From the NCBI RefSeq assembly GCF_024752025.1, contig NZ_JANTPU010000001.1, positions 1,054,001 through 1,118,000 of the forward strand: 64,000 bases of DNA, given 5' to 3'. Source of the stretch: Pseudidiomarina sp. CB1 (GTDB lineage Bacteria > Pseudomonadota > Gammaproteobacteria > Enterobacterales > Alteromonadaceae). Shown piece by piece: positions 46,537-57,276 of this stretch. The notes beneath the pieces were generated by a model. The model was not told the DNA's origin, made no database searches, and worked only from the letters and a program-made list of their open reading frames with translations. Made by a program: the position numbers and the translations under genes. The stretch's first letter is position 1, and every line of letters starts with the position of its first letter.

Positions 46537-47756
46537 TCACCTGCCAATGTCTGAGAAATGATCAACGTCACCTCAGCGCTGGCTTTTGCTTCAACAACTT
46601 TTGCCTCAGCGCCTAAATCACCGCGAGCAATCTCAATTCGATCATCGGTAGAAATACGCGCCTCAACCTGCCATTGGTTCAATTGACTCATTTTGTAGTC
46701 AGGTAGCATCGCTTGTGCGTCCGACAACAGAACCTCAACTGGAAATTCACTTACCGGTTGACGCACTACTGCGGCAGGCATCGGTGCACCATCAACCGCT
46801 TTAACGAAAACGAACAACGTCGCATCGGCAGGTACTTGCGCACGTAAGGCCTCACTAATCTCCACGGTAACACGCAGCTGTTGAGCTTCTGCTGCTTGTT
46901 GTTCTTGCGCATCACTCAGTGCCTCTTGCACAGCATCACGACGCGGATCATTCGCTGGCATCAACTGGATGAGCAACTGCCACGCTTGGACCGCCTGTTC
47001 ATAGTCGCCACGCTGATAAGCGACGGCACCGGTTAGCGATAACGCATCGATATTCTGCGGCTCCACTTGCAACAACTCTGACAACAAACGTGCAGCTGTT
47101 TGCAGTTGCTCTGGACCACCTAAATTAATCAGTAACTGGGCGTAGCCAAGTAAAATTCCTGGGCGTTGTGGTTCCAACTTATAGGCATGCGCGTACGCTT
47201 CTAACGCTTGCTCGTAACGCTGCAATGCTGTTGCCGCACGAGCGTACAGCATCCATGTTAACCCATCACCACCATCTTGTTGTAAACGTTGACGCAATCC
47301 TAACGCAAACGATTCAAGTTCGGCTTGGGTCGGCGTGCTCTGCTGATTATTCAGCACTTGCTGCGCTAGCTCCGGTAATGCCTTGCGTGCTTCATCGGCC
47401 TGCTGTTGCTGTTGCCAGCTCCCAAACAAGGCATAACCCACCACCGCAAAGACAACAATGATCACTGCCGGCAACCAAATGCCGCGACCAATCGCGTGTT
47501 CTTCCAGTTGCTCGAGTTCAGCATTCTCACTCACAAAGCGCTTATCGAGTTCACGCTCAGCAGCGCGCAACGCGTGCTCGCTCAGGAGTCCATCGGCATT
47601 TTCCTGCGCCAATTCTTGCTTGCGTTGTTCATAGAGCTCACGATTCACGTCGAGTCTTGTACGCCGCTGCGCTGTTTGTCGCACACCGAAAAAAAGGACC
47701 AAGAAAAAAGCCAATAATGCCAGTCCGGTCATGCTGAGGATCAGTACCAGATTCAT
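46533..47756 (-). CDS. ccmI: Cytochrome c maturation protein CcmI
   Basis: A 407-residue protein with two N-terminal membrane helices (about 4-24 and 91-111) around a coiled-coil cytoplasmic loop, then a periplasmic TPR domain (about 150-290) and a C-terminal beta-rich region. CcmI presents apocytochrome c to the CcmFH ligation complex. Overlaps of 4 bp with ccmH and mlaA place it last in the ccm set. Confidence 0.93.
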   Translation of the reverse strand: MNLVLILSMTGLALLAFFLVLFFGVRQTAQRRTRLDVNRELYEQRKQELAQENADGLLSEHALRAAERELDKRFVSENAELEQLEEHAIGRGIWLPAVIIVVFAVVGYALFGSWQQQQQADEARKALPELAQQVLNNQQSTPTQAELESFALGLRQRLQQDGGDGLTWMLYARAATALQRYEQALEAYAHAYKLEPQRPGILLGYAQLLINLGGPEQLQTAARLLSELLQVEPQNIDALSLTGAVAYQRGDYEQAVQAWQLLIQLMPANDPRRDAVQEALSDAQEQQAAEAQQLRVTVEISEALRAQVPADATLFVFVKAVDGAPMPAAVVRQPVSEFPVEVLLSDAQAMLPDYKMSQLNQWQVEARISTDDRIEIARGDLGAEAKVVEAKASAEVTLIISQTLAGE

Positions 47757-48247
47757 CGTTCCTCATCCTTTTTTGCTTGGCTTTGCAATGCCGCAAGGCG
47801 CTGGCGTTCCTCATCACTAAGTTCGACTTCAGCGCTACGCTGCTGGCGAACCCGAAACACGATCACGAGACCACCAATGGCCAATACCGCAATCGGCCCC
47901 CACCATAAAATACTAGTGACAAAAGTGACTGGCGGTTGATAGTGCACAAAGTCACCATAACGCGCGACCATAAAATCGATGACCTCTTGCTTGGTCGCGC
48001 CCTCTTTCACCATAAAATAAGTGCGGTCCCGCAGGTCTCGCGCCAATTCAGCGTTCGAGTCGGCAATACTTTGGTTTTGACATTTCGGGCAGCGCAACTC
48101 ATTGATCAGCTCTTTGAAGATTGCTTCCTGCGCAGGTTCATCAAATTGATAGGCTTCGAGATTCTGGGCTGAACTTGGCATACTCAACAGTAACGTTGCC
48201 ATGAGTACAGTTGCCGTTAGCACGATTCGCACCATTTCGCTTATCAT
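47753..48247 (-). CDS. ccmH: Cytochrome c maturation protein CcmH
   Basis: A 164-residue protein with a signal peptide (ending near SSAQN), the reactive LRCPKCQNQSIADSNA motif and a membrane helix near the C-terminus (about 108-130). The CxxC pair reduces or holds the haem-binding cysteines of apocytochrome. Its start overlaps the ccmG stop (ATGA). It is the short form, with the TPR part encoded separately as ccmI. Confidence 0.96.
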   Translation of the reverse strand: MISEMVRIVLTATVLMATLLLSMPSSAQNLEAYQFDEPAQEAIFKELINELRCPKCQNQSIADSNAELARDLRDRTYFMVKEGATKQEVIDFMVARYGDFVHYQPPVTFVTSILWWGPIAVLAIGGLVIVFRVRQQRSAEVELSDEERQRLAALQSQAKKDEER

Positions 48248-48822
48248 TTGCTTTGCTCCTCGCTTGCACTCGCTGCAAACTCTTGCCGTAATGCTCGATA
48301 ACGTTCGCCCAACTCACCGCGCCAAACACGCTCATTGACGTCACCCACATGGCGGTAGCGAACATGACCTTGCGCGTCAATTAAGAACGTTTCTGGTGCG
48401 CCGTAAACGCCTAATTCTAGCGCAACACTTCCCGTCGCATCGAAAAGATTGACAGTATAAGGATCACCTAGCGTATTCAGCCAATTGACCGCTTTATCAC
48501 GCGAGTCATCCTTATAGTTCAAGCCAACAATAGCTACACCTTCCGCTGCTAACTTATTAAGGTATTCGTGTTCGGCACGGCAGGTCGGACACCACGTGGC
48601 CCAAACATTCAAAAGCATGGGCTCACCGGTAAGCACTGCTTGCGTATGAGAGCGCTCTGGCTGATACAAGTCTGGCACAGTAAATTGTGGTACCGGCTTA
48701 CCTACGAGCGCGGAACTCAATTCAGTAGGATCAGAAAAAAGACCACGCAGCAAGAAGCCCACTAACACAACAAAAGCGATTAGCGGCAGCAACAAGACGA
48801 CCCAACGCCAGCCCTTATTCAT
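48244..48822 (-). CDS. ccmG: Thiol:disulfide oxidoreductase CcmG (DsbE)
   Basis: A 192-residue membrane-anchored thioredoxin-like protein. The N-terminal helix (about 7-28) is followed by the active site WATWCPTCRAEH and the GVYGAPETFLID region with the conserved cis-proline. It keeps apocytochrome cysteines reduced. Its start overlaps the ccmF stop. Confidence 0.96.
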   Translation of the reverse strand: MNKGWRWVVLLLPLIAFVVLVGFLLRGLFSDPTELSSALVGKPVPQFTVPDLYQPERSHTQAVLTGEPMLLNVWATWCPTCRAEHEYLNKLAAEGVAIVGLNYKDDSRDKAVNWLNTLGDPYTVNLFDATGSVALELGVYGAPETFLIDAQGHVRYRHVGDVNERVWRGELGERYRALRQEFAASASEEQSK

Positions 48823-50774
48823 GCTGTACCTCCAGCTTTCTTCATGGCACGATAACGCTTGTCACTAATGGCTAAAGCACCACCTAACGCCATCAACAAA
48901 GCTCCACCCCAAATCCAGCGGATAAATGGCTTCACATAAATACGAACCGCCCACGCATCGCTATTCTCTAATGGCTCACCAAGAGCAACATACAAGTCGC
49001 GCGTGAAGCCAGCGTCAAGGCCAACTTCCGTCATACTCATACGTTGCACGGTGTAAAAGCGCTTTTCGGTAACCAGATCGGTAATCTTCCGGGGGCCGGA
49101 GTACACCGAAAACTCCGCATGGTCGGTGATGTAATTCGGACCTTGTTGCTGACTTAAAACATCAAACTGAAAACGGTAACCTTGCACCACAACGCTATCG
49201 CCAGGTGCTAGGCGCACGTCACGTTCAACTTCATATTGACTGACTGCAGCAATGCCAATCAGAGTGACGGCAAAGCCTAAATGCCCTAACACCATGCCCC
49301 AATGGCTACGCCCCAGTTTAGTTAGACCTGCCAGCCCTTGCTTACGCTGCGCAACCCGCAGGCGCAATTCGGTGACTAGCGTCATGGTGATCCATAAGCT
49401 CATCACCACGCCTAACACCGCCATGGCTTTAACTTGTTCGGCGAGTATTGCCGGTAAAGCGTAACCGATCCCCAAAGCGAGCAGCAAAGCCAGCATCAAG
49501 CTATTACGGAGCGGTTGTAATTCTTGCCGACGCCAACGGAATAGCGGCCCTAGCCCCATCAGCAAGACAAATGGGACGATCAACCAAGTGAACATTTGAT
49601 TAAAAAACGGTACGCCGATCGAAATCGAGCCCAAACCAAGCTCTTTATGCACCAGCGGCAATAAGGTACCGAGCAACACCACTAAGGTGGCCGCGATAAG
49701 CAATATGTTATTGCCGAGGAGCATGACTTCGCGCGAGACCGCTTCATATTTGGTATGGCTTTGCACCACTCCAGCACGCAGTGCAAAGAGCAACAACGAG
49801 CCGCCGATGACCACCGCTAAGAGGCCCAAGATAAACAGTCCACGGGCAGGGTCCGTGGCAAATGCATGCACCGAAACAATGACGCCTGAACGCACCAAAA
49901 ATGTCCCCAGTAAACTTAAACTAAAGGCTGAAATGGCCAGTAGCACCGTCCACGATTTGAACGCGCCGCGCTTTTCGGTGACCGCTAAGCTGTGTATTAG
50001 TGCAGTACCCACCAACCACGGCATAAAGCTGGCATTTTCAACTGGGTCCCAGAACCACCAGCCGCCCCAGCCAAGTTCGTAATAGGCCCACCAACTTCCA
50101 AGCGCGATGCCTACGGTCAAGAACGACCAAGCAGTGGTCGCCCAAGGTCGCGACCAACGCGCCCACGCAGCATCAAGCTTACCCGTCATCAACGCCGCAA
50201 TGGCAAAGGCGAAGGCCACTGAAAAGCCGACATACCCCATATACAGCAATGGCGGGTGAATAATCATCCCAGGATCTTGTAAGAGTGGGTTCAAATCTTG
50301 GCCATCAACTGGAATCCATGGCAACGTCCGGTCAAACGGATTCGACACCGATAGCATGAATAAGTAAAAGCCAATACTGATCATGCCGAGAATAGCTAAT
50401 ACGCGCGCCATCATCGTCACTGGCATACGCCGCGAAAACATCGCCACCGCAGCTATCCATCCGGCTTGCATCAGCATCCACAATAAAAATGAGCCTTCGT
50501 GCGCGCCCCAAACTGCCGTTATTCGATACGCTAAAGGCAACTGCGAGTTGGAGTTTGCGGCAACATAAGCAATACTGAAATCATTAACCACAAAGCCCCA
50601 AGTCAGCGCCGCATAGGCTATCGCGGTGAACAAAAACTGGCCGTAGGCAAGTGGACGCGCCAGCAACATAGCACCGCTATGCCCTTTATAGGCTCCCCAT
50701 AGCGGGTAAATGGCAAGAATGAGCGAGAAGCCAAGTGCCAACGCCAGAGCAAATTGACCGATTTCAGCAATCAT
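48819..50774 (-). CDS. ccmF: Haem lyase subunit CcmF
   Basis: A 651-residue protein with many membrane helices. The WWD haem-handling domain [20 protein letters not shown] is intact, and histidines near WGAHEGS and VHKELG fit the family's haem ligands. Together with CcmH and CcmI it joins haem to apocytochrome c. It overlaps both neighbours. Confidence 0.98.
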   Translation of the reverse strand: MIAEIGQFALALALGFSLILAIYPLWGAYKGHSGAMLLARPLAYGQFLFTAIAYAALTWGFVVNDFSIAYVAANSNSQLPLAYRITAVWGAHEGSFLLWMLMQAGWIAAVAMFSRRMPVTMMARVLAILGMISIGFYLFMLSVSNPFDRTLPWIPVDGQDLNPLLQDPGMIIHPPLLYMGYVGFSVAFAFAIAALMTGKLDAAWARWSRPWATTAWSFLTVGIALGSWWAYYELGWGGWWFWDPVENASFMPWLVGTALIHSLAVTEKRGAFKSWTVLLAISAFSLSLLGTFLVRSGVIVSVHAFATDPARGLFILGLLAVVIGGSLLLFALRAGVVQSHTKYEAVSREVMLLGNNILLIAATLVVLLGTLLPLVHKELGLGSISIGVPFFNQMFTWLIVPFVLLMGLGPLFRWRRQELQPLRNSLMLALLLALGIGYALPAILAEQVKAMAVLGVVMSLWITMTLVTELRLRVAQRKQGLAGLTKLGRSHWGMVLGHLGFAVTLIGIAAVSQYEVERDVRLAPGDSVVVQGYRFQFDVLSQQQGPNYITDHAEFSVYSGPRKITDLVTEKRFYTVQRMSMTEVGLDAGFTRDLYVALGEPLENSDAWAVRIYVKPFIRWIWGGALLMALGGALAISDKRYRAMKKAGGTA

Positions 50775-51271
50775 TGGTCACCGCCCTGCTCGTCATAGAC
50801 ACCTGACTGATTAGGATTGACATGCTTTATGCCTTTCATCTGTTCAGCGAGCTCTGGCGGCATATACTCTTCGTCATGCTTTGCTAAAACTTCCGTCGCT
50901 TGCATCACCGTCGGCTCGACCATCACGCCTTGCGCGACAATGCCCTGACCCTCGCGGAATAAGTCCGGCAAAATACCGGTGTAAAGGATCTTAACCTCAG
51001 GCCCAGTGTCAGTAACGCGAAACTCGACTTCCAGCGTTTCCGGATTGCGGCGTACCGAGTCTTCGACCACCATGCCACCAATGCGCAGGCGTTGTCCCAC
51101 AGCTGGCTTGATTGCGTCTGGGCCTTTACCCTCGACCACCTCACTGGGCGTATAGAATAAATCGATGTTTTGCGACAAAGCATACAAAATAATGCTGAAT
51201 GCAACTGCTACACCGGCCACCAAACCTAGCGTCCATGTTAAACGTTTTTTTCGTCGGGGATTCATCGCCAT
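50771..51271 (-). CDS. ccmE: Haem chaperone CcmE
   Basis: A 166-residue protein with one N-terminal membrane helix (about 10-31) and an OB-fold periplasmic domain. The covalent haem-binding histidine is in [14 protein letters not shown]. The C-terminal tail is flexible. It shares one base with the ccmD stop. Confidence 0.97.
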   Translation of the reverse strand: MAMNPRRKKRLTWTLGLVAGVAVAFSIILYALSQNIDLFYTPSEVVEGKGPDAIKPAVGQRLRIGGMVVEDSVRRNPETLEVEFRVTDTGPEVKILYTGILPDLFREGQGIVAQGVMVEPTVMQATEVLAKHDEEYMPPELAEQMKGIKHVNPNQSGVYDEQGGDQ

Positions 51272-51471
51272 CAGGATACCTCTTGCTGCCGTCGCGCCAG
51301 TCGTTGTTGCCGCTGTTGTTCTTGCACAAATTCACGTTCCAACTTGCTACGGGCACGCAAGCCTTGCACAACCAATAGACCCATAGCTAAAAAGCTGACA
51401 CCAAACGCCAGCCAAACATAAAAACCATACCCGCCCATCTCGATGAAGGCTTGCCAACTCTCAAACTGCAT
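51271..51471 (-). CDS. ccmD: Haem exporter subunit CcmD
   Basis: A 66-residue small membrane protein with [19 protein letters not shown], typical of CcmD, and a charged Arg/Gln-rich cytoplasmic tail. It helps release holo-CcmE from the CcmABC complex. It sits between ccmC and ccmE, touching both. Confidence 0.93.
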   Translation of the reverse strand: MQFESWQAFIEMGGYGFYVWLAFGVSFLAMGLLVVQGLRARSKLEREFVQEQQRQQRLARRQQEVS

Positions 51472-52229
51472 TAGCGTTGCTCCCCCGTCGTTGGTGAAAC
51501 CTGAAGCACATTTTTAACCCAAGGTCGGCGCAATTCTTGGCGCAAGATTTCGGTGCGCATCCGCTGGAAAATAAGTGCAGCCGCTAGCAACGCAAAGCCC
51601 AAGATACATGTGAGTAATGGAAACAGCATACTATTCGCCATAGGCGGACGTTCGAAGACCGTTAACGTTGCCCCCTGATGCAGCGTGTTCCACCACTCGA
51701 CTGAGTAGCGAATGATGGGAATGTTGATCACGCCAACCATTGCCAGAATACCTGCAGCTTTCGCGCCCGTGCGGTTATCACTAAACGCGTAATAAAGCGC
51801 GAGCACACCTATGTACAGGAATAAGAGAATGAGTTGAGACGTCAGTCGCGCATCCCACTCCCACCACGTACCCCACATCGGCTTGCCCCAGACCGCGCCG
51901 GTGAACAGCGCAATAAAGGTAAAAACAGCCCCAACCGGCGCAATCGCAGCAAGTGCCCAGTCGGCCATTTTCAACTGCCAAACTCGGCCAATAAATGCTG
52001 CAACCGCCAAGCTCACATAGATACTCATCGAAAACATCGCCGAGGGAACATGAATAAAAATAATTCGATAACTATCGCCCTGCTGATAATCCGCCGGCGC
52101 AAATAAAAGCCCCCACACCAGTCCGCCGCCTAAAATGAGGACCGCGCCAGCCGTTACCCACGGCAGCCAGCGACCAAGCAGATGATAAACCGTTTCGGGT
52201 TTTGCATAAGGATGTAACCACCGCCACAT
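51471..52229 (-). CDS. ccmC: Haem exporter subunit CcmC
   Basis: A 252-residue protein with six membrane helices. The WWD motif WGTWWEWDARLTSQLILLF is present, and the histidine in IFIHVPSAMFSM fits the family haem ligand. It attaches haem to CcmE. It lies 1 bp after ccmB. Confidence 0.97.
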   Translation of the reverse strand: MWRWLHPYAKPETVYHLLGRWLPWVTAGAVLILGGGLVWGLLFAPADYQQGDSYRIIFIHVPSAMFSMSIYVSLAVAAFIGRVWQLKMADWALAAIAPVGAVFTFIALFTGAVWGKPMWGTWWEWDARLTSQLILLFLYIGVLALYYAFSDNRTGAKAAGILAMVGVINIPIIRYSVEWWNTLHQGATLTVFERPPMANSMLFPLLTCILGFALLAAALIFQRMRTEILRQELRRPWVKNVLQVSPTTGEQR

Positions 52230-52230
52230 G

Positions 52231-52914
52231 TCAATTCACACTCACTCGTATTGAGGCTGCTACCGCAAACGGCGCCAACAGCAAAGTTAATAAACTTAAG
52301 CCGGCCAATAGTAACACTTGCGGCCACGCAGCTGTACCCACCAAAGCGGCTTCCACAGCGCCACTAGCAAAAATAAGTAACGGAATAAACAGCGGCAGTA
52401 GTAGCAAACTTAACAGTGCGCCGCCTCGCCCTAAGCTTACCGTCAGAGCAGCGCCTATAGCGGTCATCGCACTCAAGATCGGCGTTCCCACGAGTAACGT
52501 TGCCAGCAACGTACTCCAACCAGCGATCGGTAGTTTTAGTAATAACGCGCACACTGGCGCAAGGATCACCAATGGCAAGCCGCTCAATAGCCAATGCACG
52601 GCTATCTTACCGAACGCCAGCAGCGCTAAAGGCTGAGGTTGCAAAGTGAGTTGTTCAAGCGTGCCATCTAGGTAATCTTCTCGAAACAAGCGTTCTGAGC
52701 CTAATAACGCGGATAACAATGCCGCCACCCAAATCACACCTGCCGCGATGCGGCCCAAAATATCAGGGCCTGGCCCTACCGCGAGTGGAAACAAACTGAC
52801 CACGATCAAGATAAACAGCAGCGGGTTGAGAATATCGCTGCGACGGCGCATGACCACCATCAGGTCACGACGCATCACGGCGGTAAGCGCAGACCAATTA
52901 GCCGGTTGCGTCAT
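52231..52914 (-). CDS. ccmB: Haem exporter subunit CcmB
   Basis: A 227-residue protein of six membrane helices, the permease part of the CcmAB ABC complex. The LFREDYLDGTLEQL stretch is typical. Its start overlaps the ccmA stop (ATGA). Confidence 0.96.
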   Translation of the reverse strand: MTQPANWSALTAVMRRDLMVVMRRRSDILNPLLFILIVVSLFPLAVGPGPDILGRIAAGVIWVAALLSALLGSERLFREDYLDGTLEQLTLQPQPLALLAFGKIAVHWLLSGLPLVILAPVCALLLKLPIAGWSTLLATLLVGTPILSAMTAIGAALTVSLGRGGALLSLLLLPLFIPLLIFASGAVEAALVGTAAWPQVLLLAGLSLLTLLLAPFAVAASIRVSVN

Positions 52915-53537
52915 AGCTCACCTCCTTGAATACGGATGCGCTTTAACTGTTCCGGACGCCAAGTTAACGCTTGGTGCGAAGTCATCACGATGGCTCCGCC
53001 TTGTGCTGTATGTTCAGCAAAACGCTGCTGCAATAGGTCAATGCCGCGTGTATCAAGCGCGGTAAACGGTTCATCCAAGATCCATAACGGCGCCTTGCTA
53101 TACCACAGGCGCGTGAGTGCGATGCGCCGCTGCTGACCTGCCGATAATTGACCAGCAGGCAAATCTTCAAGCCCTAACAAACCCACCGTCTCGAGTAACT
53201 GCCAAGCATCGACATTGGCAACCGCCGTCAACTGTGCTTGTAAGCGCACGTTCTCAAGTGCCGTTAACTCAGCTTTAACTGCGGGTTTATGCCCCATAAA
53301 CAGGGTGTGTTGGCGCCATTCTTGGGCGAATGGAAGTTGCTCAGGGAAAAAGCGAATGGTACCGGCTTGCAGTTCGACGAGTCCAACCAATGAACGTAAT
53401 AGGGTCGATTTTCCGGCGCCATTCTCGCCTTCAATATGAAGAACGTCGCCAGCATTGAGGGTGAAGCTGAGATCGGCAAAAAGCGTGCGGCCGGCACGCT
53501 GCGAAGCGAGCTGTTGTACATCTAACAGTGTCGACAT
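52911..53537 (-). CDS. ccmA: Haem exporter ATPase CcmA
   Basis: A 208-residue ABC ATPase with Walker A IEGENGAGKSTLLRSL, signature LSAGQQRRIALTRLW, Walker B LWILDEPFTALD and switch histidine in VMTSHQAL. It powers release of haem-CcmE. It is the first gene of ccmABCDEFGHI-mlaA and lies 74 bp downstream of the pseudopilin operon, separated by a hairpin. Confidence 0.97.
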   Translation of the reverse strand: MSTLLDVQQLASQRAGRTLFADLSFTLNAGDVLHIEGENGAGKSTLLRSLVGLVELQAGTIRFFPEQLPFAQEWRQHTLFMGHKPAVKAELTALENVRLQAQLTAVANVDAWQLLETVGLLGLEDLPAGQLSAGQQRRIALTRLWYSKAPLWILDEPFTALDTRGIDLLQQRFAEHTAQGGAIVMTSHQALTWRPEQLKRIRIQGGEL

Positions 53538-53552
53538 GATGATAGGCGTTCA

Positions 53553-53588
53553 ACTACCGAGGCAATCGTTAAAAATTGCCTCGATAGT
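53553..53588. terminator. Long hairpin between the pilin operon and ccmA
   Basis: ACTA-C-CGAGGCAAT (53553-53566) and ATTGCCTCG-A-TAGT (53575-53588) form a 13-pair stem with one mismatch and an 8-nt loop. It follows the last pilin gene by 24 bp on the minus strand. There is no T-run, so it could be a weak terminator, an RNA-stabilising 3' end or a ccm control site. Confidence 0.45.
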
Positions 53589-53611
53589 ATCACAAGTCGT
53601 AGAAAATCGGA

Positions 53612-55564
53612 TCAGTTAATGCGTAGTTCAATGTCTTGCACGACATCTTGGCTAATTTCTTGCACCGCTACCGAACTTGGCGATATCGTTGCGTTGCCGC
53701 CGCTATAACCAAATGAAATCGATAAGCTCGTACCGGCACGAATACCAGGACACGAATAACTTGCTGTGCTTGTGTTACCGATCGTCGAGAACTCACAGGT
53801 TACGTTAAGATCAGAAGAGCTGATCGAAAGGTCACGGAAGTCACTTGACTTACATGCTTCCCACACCCCAGTTTGACCCGTGACTTTGTAGTACAAGCAG
53901 TTAATTTCGCCAGTAATGGAATACAGTTGTGTTTCGTCGTTGTCTTGTGCGATAACGGTCACCCCAAGATCGCTGGAGTAGAACACACCTTCATCAAACG
54001 GATGAACAGCGTTGCTGTTCAGGATACTGGCATTCCCCGCACCTACGGTGATATCGACTGACGTCGAGCCACCCGCTACGGTGCGTAATCGACCGCGACT
54101 ATAGGTTCCATAGTAGTCATTCGCCGGATCGACAATGGTTTCAATCGGCTCATTCGTAACCGTCGCCACGGCGTCATTGGCGGAATCCCAATCCCCTAAG
54201 AGCGTCAGGTTAACTTCATAAAACGGTACTTTGGTAAGCCAGTCTGCTTCACCATTTTGAATCGCTGTGACAACTGCACTGCGATGCGAGTCGGTCATTC
54301 GATCGAGATAAATAGCGCGACCGATTAACTGGTAGGCACCAGGAACCACGCGCATGTCACGTCCACTTGGCGGGCTTGGTAAACTTTGATTCAACACTAG
54401 CGCCTTCACCACTGCACGAACATAGTCAGTGTACTCACCGCTGGTGGCGGCATTCACGAGATATTGCGAGCTCATGGCGGTAATGGTTTCCACTTTCCAA
54501 TCAGGATAGGTCACGTAATAACCATCTACCCGACGCAAGCGGCATGACTCTTCGTAGACATCATCTAACCCAGCCTGCACCAGTTGACCATTCACATTGG
54601 TAAAGTGCCGATGATCACCGCTAGGTACGCGCAACAGCGAACTTTCTTCGCGATAAACGTTGCCGCTAGAGGCCATAGCATTACTGTCATGGTGATCGCG
54701 ACAACAGATAGTGCAGAGTTCCGGCTGATTGGTATCGGCTGGTTCCCCTACCATTTTTTGCGTGGCTTGCGAGCCATTAGGATCAAGAACTAAATAGTCA
54801 CCTTCTAGCACTAACCTTGCCGGCGTTAAGCCGTTTTCAGCAACGCCAACGAAGCGGCAAGAGCAATTGACGGTAACAAAATCCTCGATGCGCTGCGTCT
54901 GCGTTTCTTCATCATAGGTGACCGTATCGAACCTGACCTGCAGCTTGTCGCCTCGTTTAGCGACTTGCGGTGTTGGTTTGGTGGTTTCTTTAACTTGATA
55001 CTGTTCTGCACCATCATTTTCGGTCAAACGCACCGCGATAACTTCCGGTGCAGCACCGGGATTATAGGTGACGCTTGGTTGCTGCCGCGGATTCGGCTGT
55101 GTTACCACTAGACCGCCATCGCGCGATTCGATTTTACTGAACCACGCTTCCATATCCAGCGATTCAGCATCGCCTGCGCGCTCAGTCCAAGCAACGGACA
55201 CCGTTACATTCTTGATATCTGGCTCTGGCGGCAACGGATCCGGTGCGCTTGGATCACTTGCCGGGATCCAGCCACCAGCGCTCCAATAACGCTCTGCAAC
55301 CGTCCAGCCCACAGTAAAGGTTTTACCTTCTCGGTCAGCGGTTTCGGAGCCCGCCGCTAAATTTGCGTACTCAACAAAACGTAATTCTTCGATTTTTTCT
55401 TGCGCTAACTCCATCGCCGCGGTGCGCTCTGCTGCACGGGTCGATGACTGAATAAACATGCGTTGCAGGCTCACTAAGCCAGCGACACCTACGGCAATGA
55501 TCACCAAGGCGACCAATACCTCGACAAAGGTAAAGCCGCGACGGTTGTGTCGATTAGAAATCAT
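53612..55564 (-). CDS. Very large PilV-like minor pseudopilin
   Basis: A 650-residue protein whose first about 150 residues are a PilV-type pseudopilin: prepilin cleavage after RRG (Gly10), Phe11 as the methylated residue, Glu15 as Glu+5, and a hydrophobic helix to about 33. PilV proteins are usually under 250 residues. The extra about 500 residues include cysteine groups at 234/236 and 284/287/288 beside RDHHD (289-293), then beta-rich, Ser/Thr-rich sequence. I do not recognise this extension. It is the last gene of the operon and overlaps the PilX-like gene by 11 bp. Confidence 0.85.
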   Translation of the reverse strand: MISNRHNRRGFTFVEVLVALVIIAVGVAGLVSLQRMFIQSSTRAAERTAAMELAQEKIEELRFVEYANLAAGSETADREGKTFTVGWTVAERYWSAGGWIPASDPSAPDPLPPEPDIKNVTVSVAWTERAGDAESLDMEAWFSKIESRDGGLVVTQPNPRQQPSVTYNPGAAPEVIAVRLTENDGAEQYQVKETTKPTPQVAKRGDKLQVRFDTVTYDEETQTQRIEDFVTVNCSCRFVGVAENGLTPARLVLEGDYLVLDPNGSQATQKMVGEPADTNQPELCTICCRDHHDSNAMASSGNVYREESSLLRVPSGDHRHFTNVNGQLVQAGLDDVYEESCRLRRVDGYYVTYPDWKVETITAMSSQYLVNAATSGEYTDYVRAVVKALVLNQSLPSPPSGRDMRVVPGAYQLIGRAIYLDRMTDSHRSAVVTAIQNGEADWLTKVPFYEVNLTLLGDWDSANDAVATVTNEPIETIVDPANDYYGTYSRGRLRTVAGGSTSVDITVGAGNASILNSNAVHPFDEGVFYSSDLGVTVIAQDNDETQLYSITGEINCLYYKVTGQTGVWEACKSSDFRDLSISSSDLNVTCEFSTIGNTSTASYSCPGIRAGTSLSISFGYSGGNATISPSSVAVQEISQDVVQDIELRIN

Positions 55565-56669
55565 GCCAACTTCCTCCTACGCGGTAGAGTCGACGAAACT
55601 CATCATTCACTACCACATTTCGCAATACATCCAAACTGTAGCGAACGGTCAAATTACCGTTCGATAGTTTAGGGTCTTGGCTCGCCATCACCGAGCCCTC
55701 AACGTAGGCACCACCGTTGAGTGTAATTTCATATTGGGTTGTATTTCCCGGCGTCGTAAATTGGAAGGCCATCCCATACAAGGTGACATCACCGTTCATT
55801 TTAAAATCACCGTCGTGAATCACAATCAATGCTGGCTCAGCAACAGAGCCAACATCGTTACTCGGCATATCACAACTACCGGTAATCCAAATCAAGCCTG
55901 TGGTATTCGGGCCTAAACTCGAGCAATCAGGCAGTACCTGATTCGCCATGTCACGCAAGTCTTCCCAGTTCTCCTCTGGAATACCAAACAGATAGTCCAA
56001 TAGGTCATCGGGGAAGTTGGGGTCATTATCGAGAATATCGACGCCGTGATCGCCACGCTCGCTTAAAGTTTGGGTTGAACAAACGCCATTATCAAATTCA
56101 AACTGACCACAGGTCGTTCCGGCGCCATTTACATCAACATCATCTTGCGTCCAAATCGACAAAGGTACGCCGTCACCACCACCATTCGGGTTAGCAACCA
56201 CTTGGAAACTACCCGACACGTTGACCCCTCCGCGAATCGCCAAGGGTACATTGGGACCACCACGCACCAACGACATGACAATCAGTTCTTGTGCCGCTCG
56301 TTGGGTAGCCGAGCCATCGGCAGAGTTCGCAACTACATCCACCTCAACCACATCAACATCGCCGCGTGGTGTATCTGGATAAGTGACGTTGGTAATCGTC
56401 GCCGTATAATTCGCACCAGCAATGGTTCCATTGATGGTGCGATCGAGGTTATTGCGATCCGCATCAATCTCTTGAATTGTCTGCTCCAAACCGGCATCCG
56501 CCACAATACGCGCTTCTTGCATCGCCAAGTGGTTACGCATAATCCGTTGCTCTTGCGCTTTAAACTTTGCCGTATACAAAGTCACAAGAATAATAATCGC
56601 TAGTAACAGCACCGTAAGGGTGACTGTTGCAAAACCACTTTGCTGTAAATACTTACGATTAAAATGCAT
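55554..56669 (-). CDS. PilX-like minor pseudopilin
   Basis: A 371-residue protein with a prepilin-like start (QQSGFATVTLTVLLLAIIILV) that lacks the glutamate at +5 (Thr instead), as is usual for PilX and GspK tip subunits. The body is Gly/Asn/Asp-rich and beta-structured, with paired cysteines (TTCGQF, GVCSTQ; PDCSS, GSCDM). It overlaps its neighbours by 11 bp each side. Loss of Glu+5 suggests a tip position in the pilus priming complex. Confidence 0.82.
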   Translation of the reverse strand: MHFNRKYLQQSGFATVTLTVLLLAIIILVTLYTAKFKAQEQRIMRNHLAMQEARIVADAGLEQTIQEIDADRNNLDRTINGTIAGANYTATITNVTYPDTPRGDVDVVEVDVVANSADGSATQRAAQELIVMSLVRGGPNVPLAIRGGVNVSGSFQVVANPNGGGDGVPLSIWTQDDVDVNGAGTTCGQFEFDNGVCSTQTLSERGDHGVDILDNDPNFPDDLLDYLFGIPEENWEDLRDMANQVLPDCSSLGPNTTGLIWITGSCDMPSNDVGSVAEPALIVIHDGDFKMNGDVTLYGMAFQFTTPGNTTQYEITLNGGAYVEGSVMASQDPKLSNGNLTVRYSLDVLRNVVVNDEFRRLYRVGGSWHDF

Positions 56670-57276
56670 TGCGAATTACCACTTCACTAGTCATCGTTCT
56701 GGTGATGTCAGGGTCAGAAGGCATTGCTACCTCCATCACGACAGTCACACGCTGTTCATTTACTAAATCGACCATTTGCTCGGTAAGCGTGAACTCTAAA
56801 TCGTTCACGAGCAACATCTCGCTACTCGTCAAATTCTGCCAGCCACCTCCATCACACCCTGCCGAGGCTTGGCGGCGTTGCACTTGGTTTTCGCGTACAC
56901 GAAAGCCCATATTCTCCGAAGAACCATCATGCGTGCCATCGGCATCTTCATCATAGCTAAACAAAACACAGCTATTAGCTTCTTCGCCGGAGAATTGTGA
57001 AATGACAATCGTATTATTGAAGGCAGTGCTGGCATTGGCTGGGTCATACACTAATTCCGCTGCATCACCCCGATAACCTGTGCGGCGTAATTCTCCAACC
57101 ATCAGGTCCATTACCGTGGTCGCCTCTTCATGCAATTGACTCAGTTTCAAACTTCGGGAGTTCACCCCCAACGTATTTGAAAACACAGCAGTAAGCGCTG
57201 CCATCAGCAATAAACCCAGCGTAATGGTGATCATAAGCTCGACAATAGATAAACCTTTCTGCCGTTCCATCAACAT
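56659..57276 (-). CDS. PilW-like minor pseudopilin
   Basis: A 205-residue protein with cleavage after QKG, then LSIVELMITITLGLLLMAAL (Glu+5 present). After the helix comes the TTVMDLMVGELRRTGYRG stretch typical of PilW. It overlaps the FimT-like gene by 7 bp and the PilX-like gene by 11 bp. Confidence 0.87.
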   Translation of the reverse strand: MLMERQKGLSIVELMITITLGLLLMAALTAVFSNTLGVNSRSLKLSQLHEEATTVMDLMVGELRRTGYRGDAAELVYDPANASTAFNNTIVISQFSGEEANSCVLFSYDEDADGTHDGSSENMGFRVRENQVQRRQASAGCDGGGWQNLTSSEMLLVNDLEFTLTEQMVDLVNEQRVTVVMEVAMPSDPDITRTMTSEVVIRNAF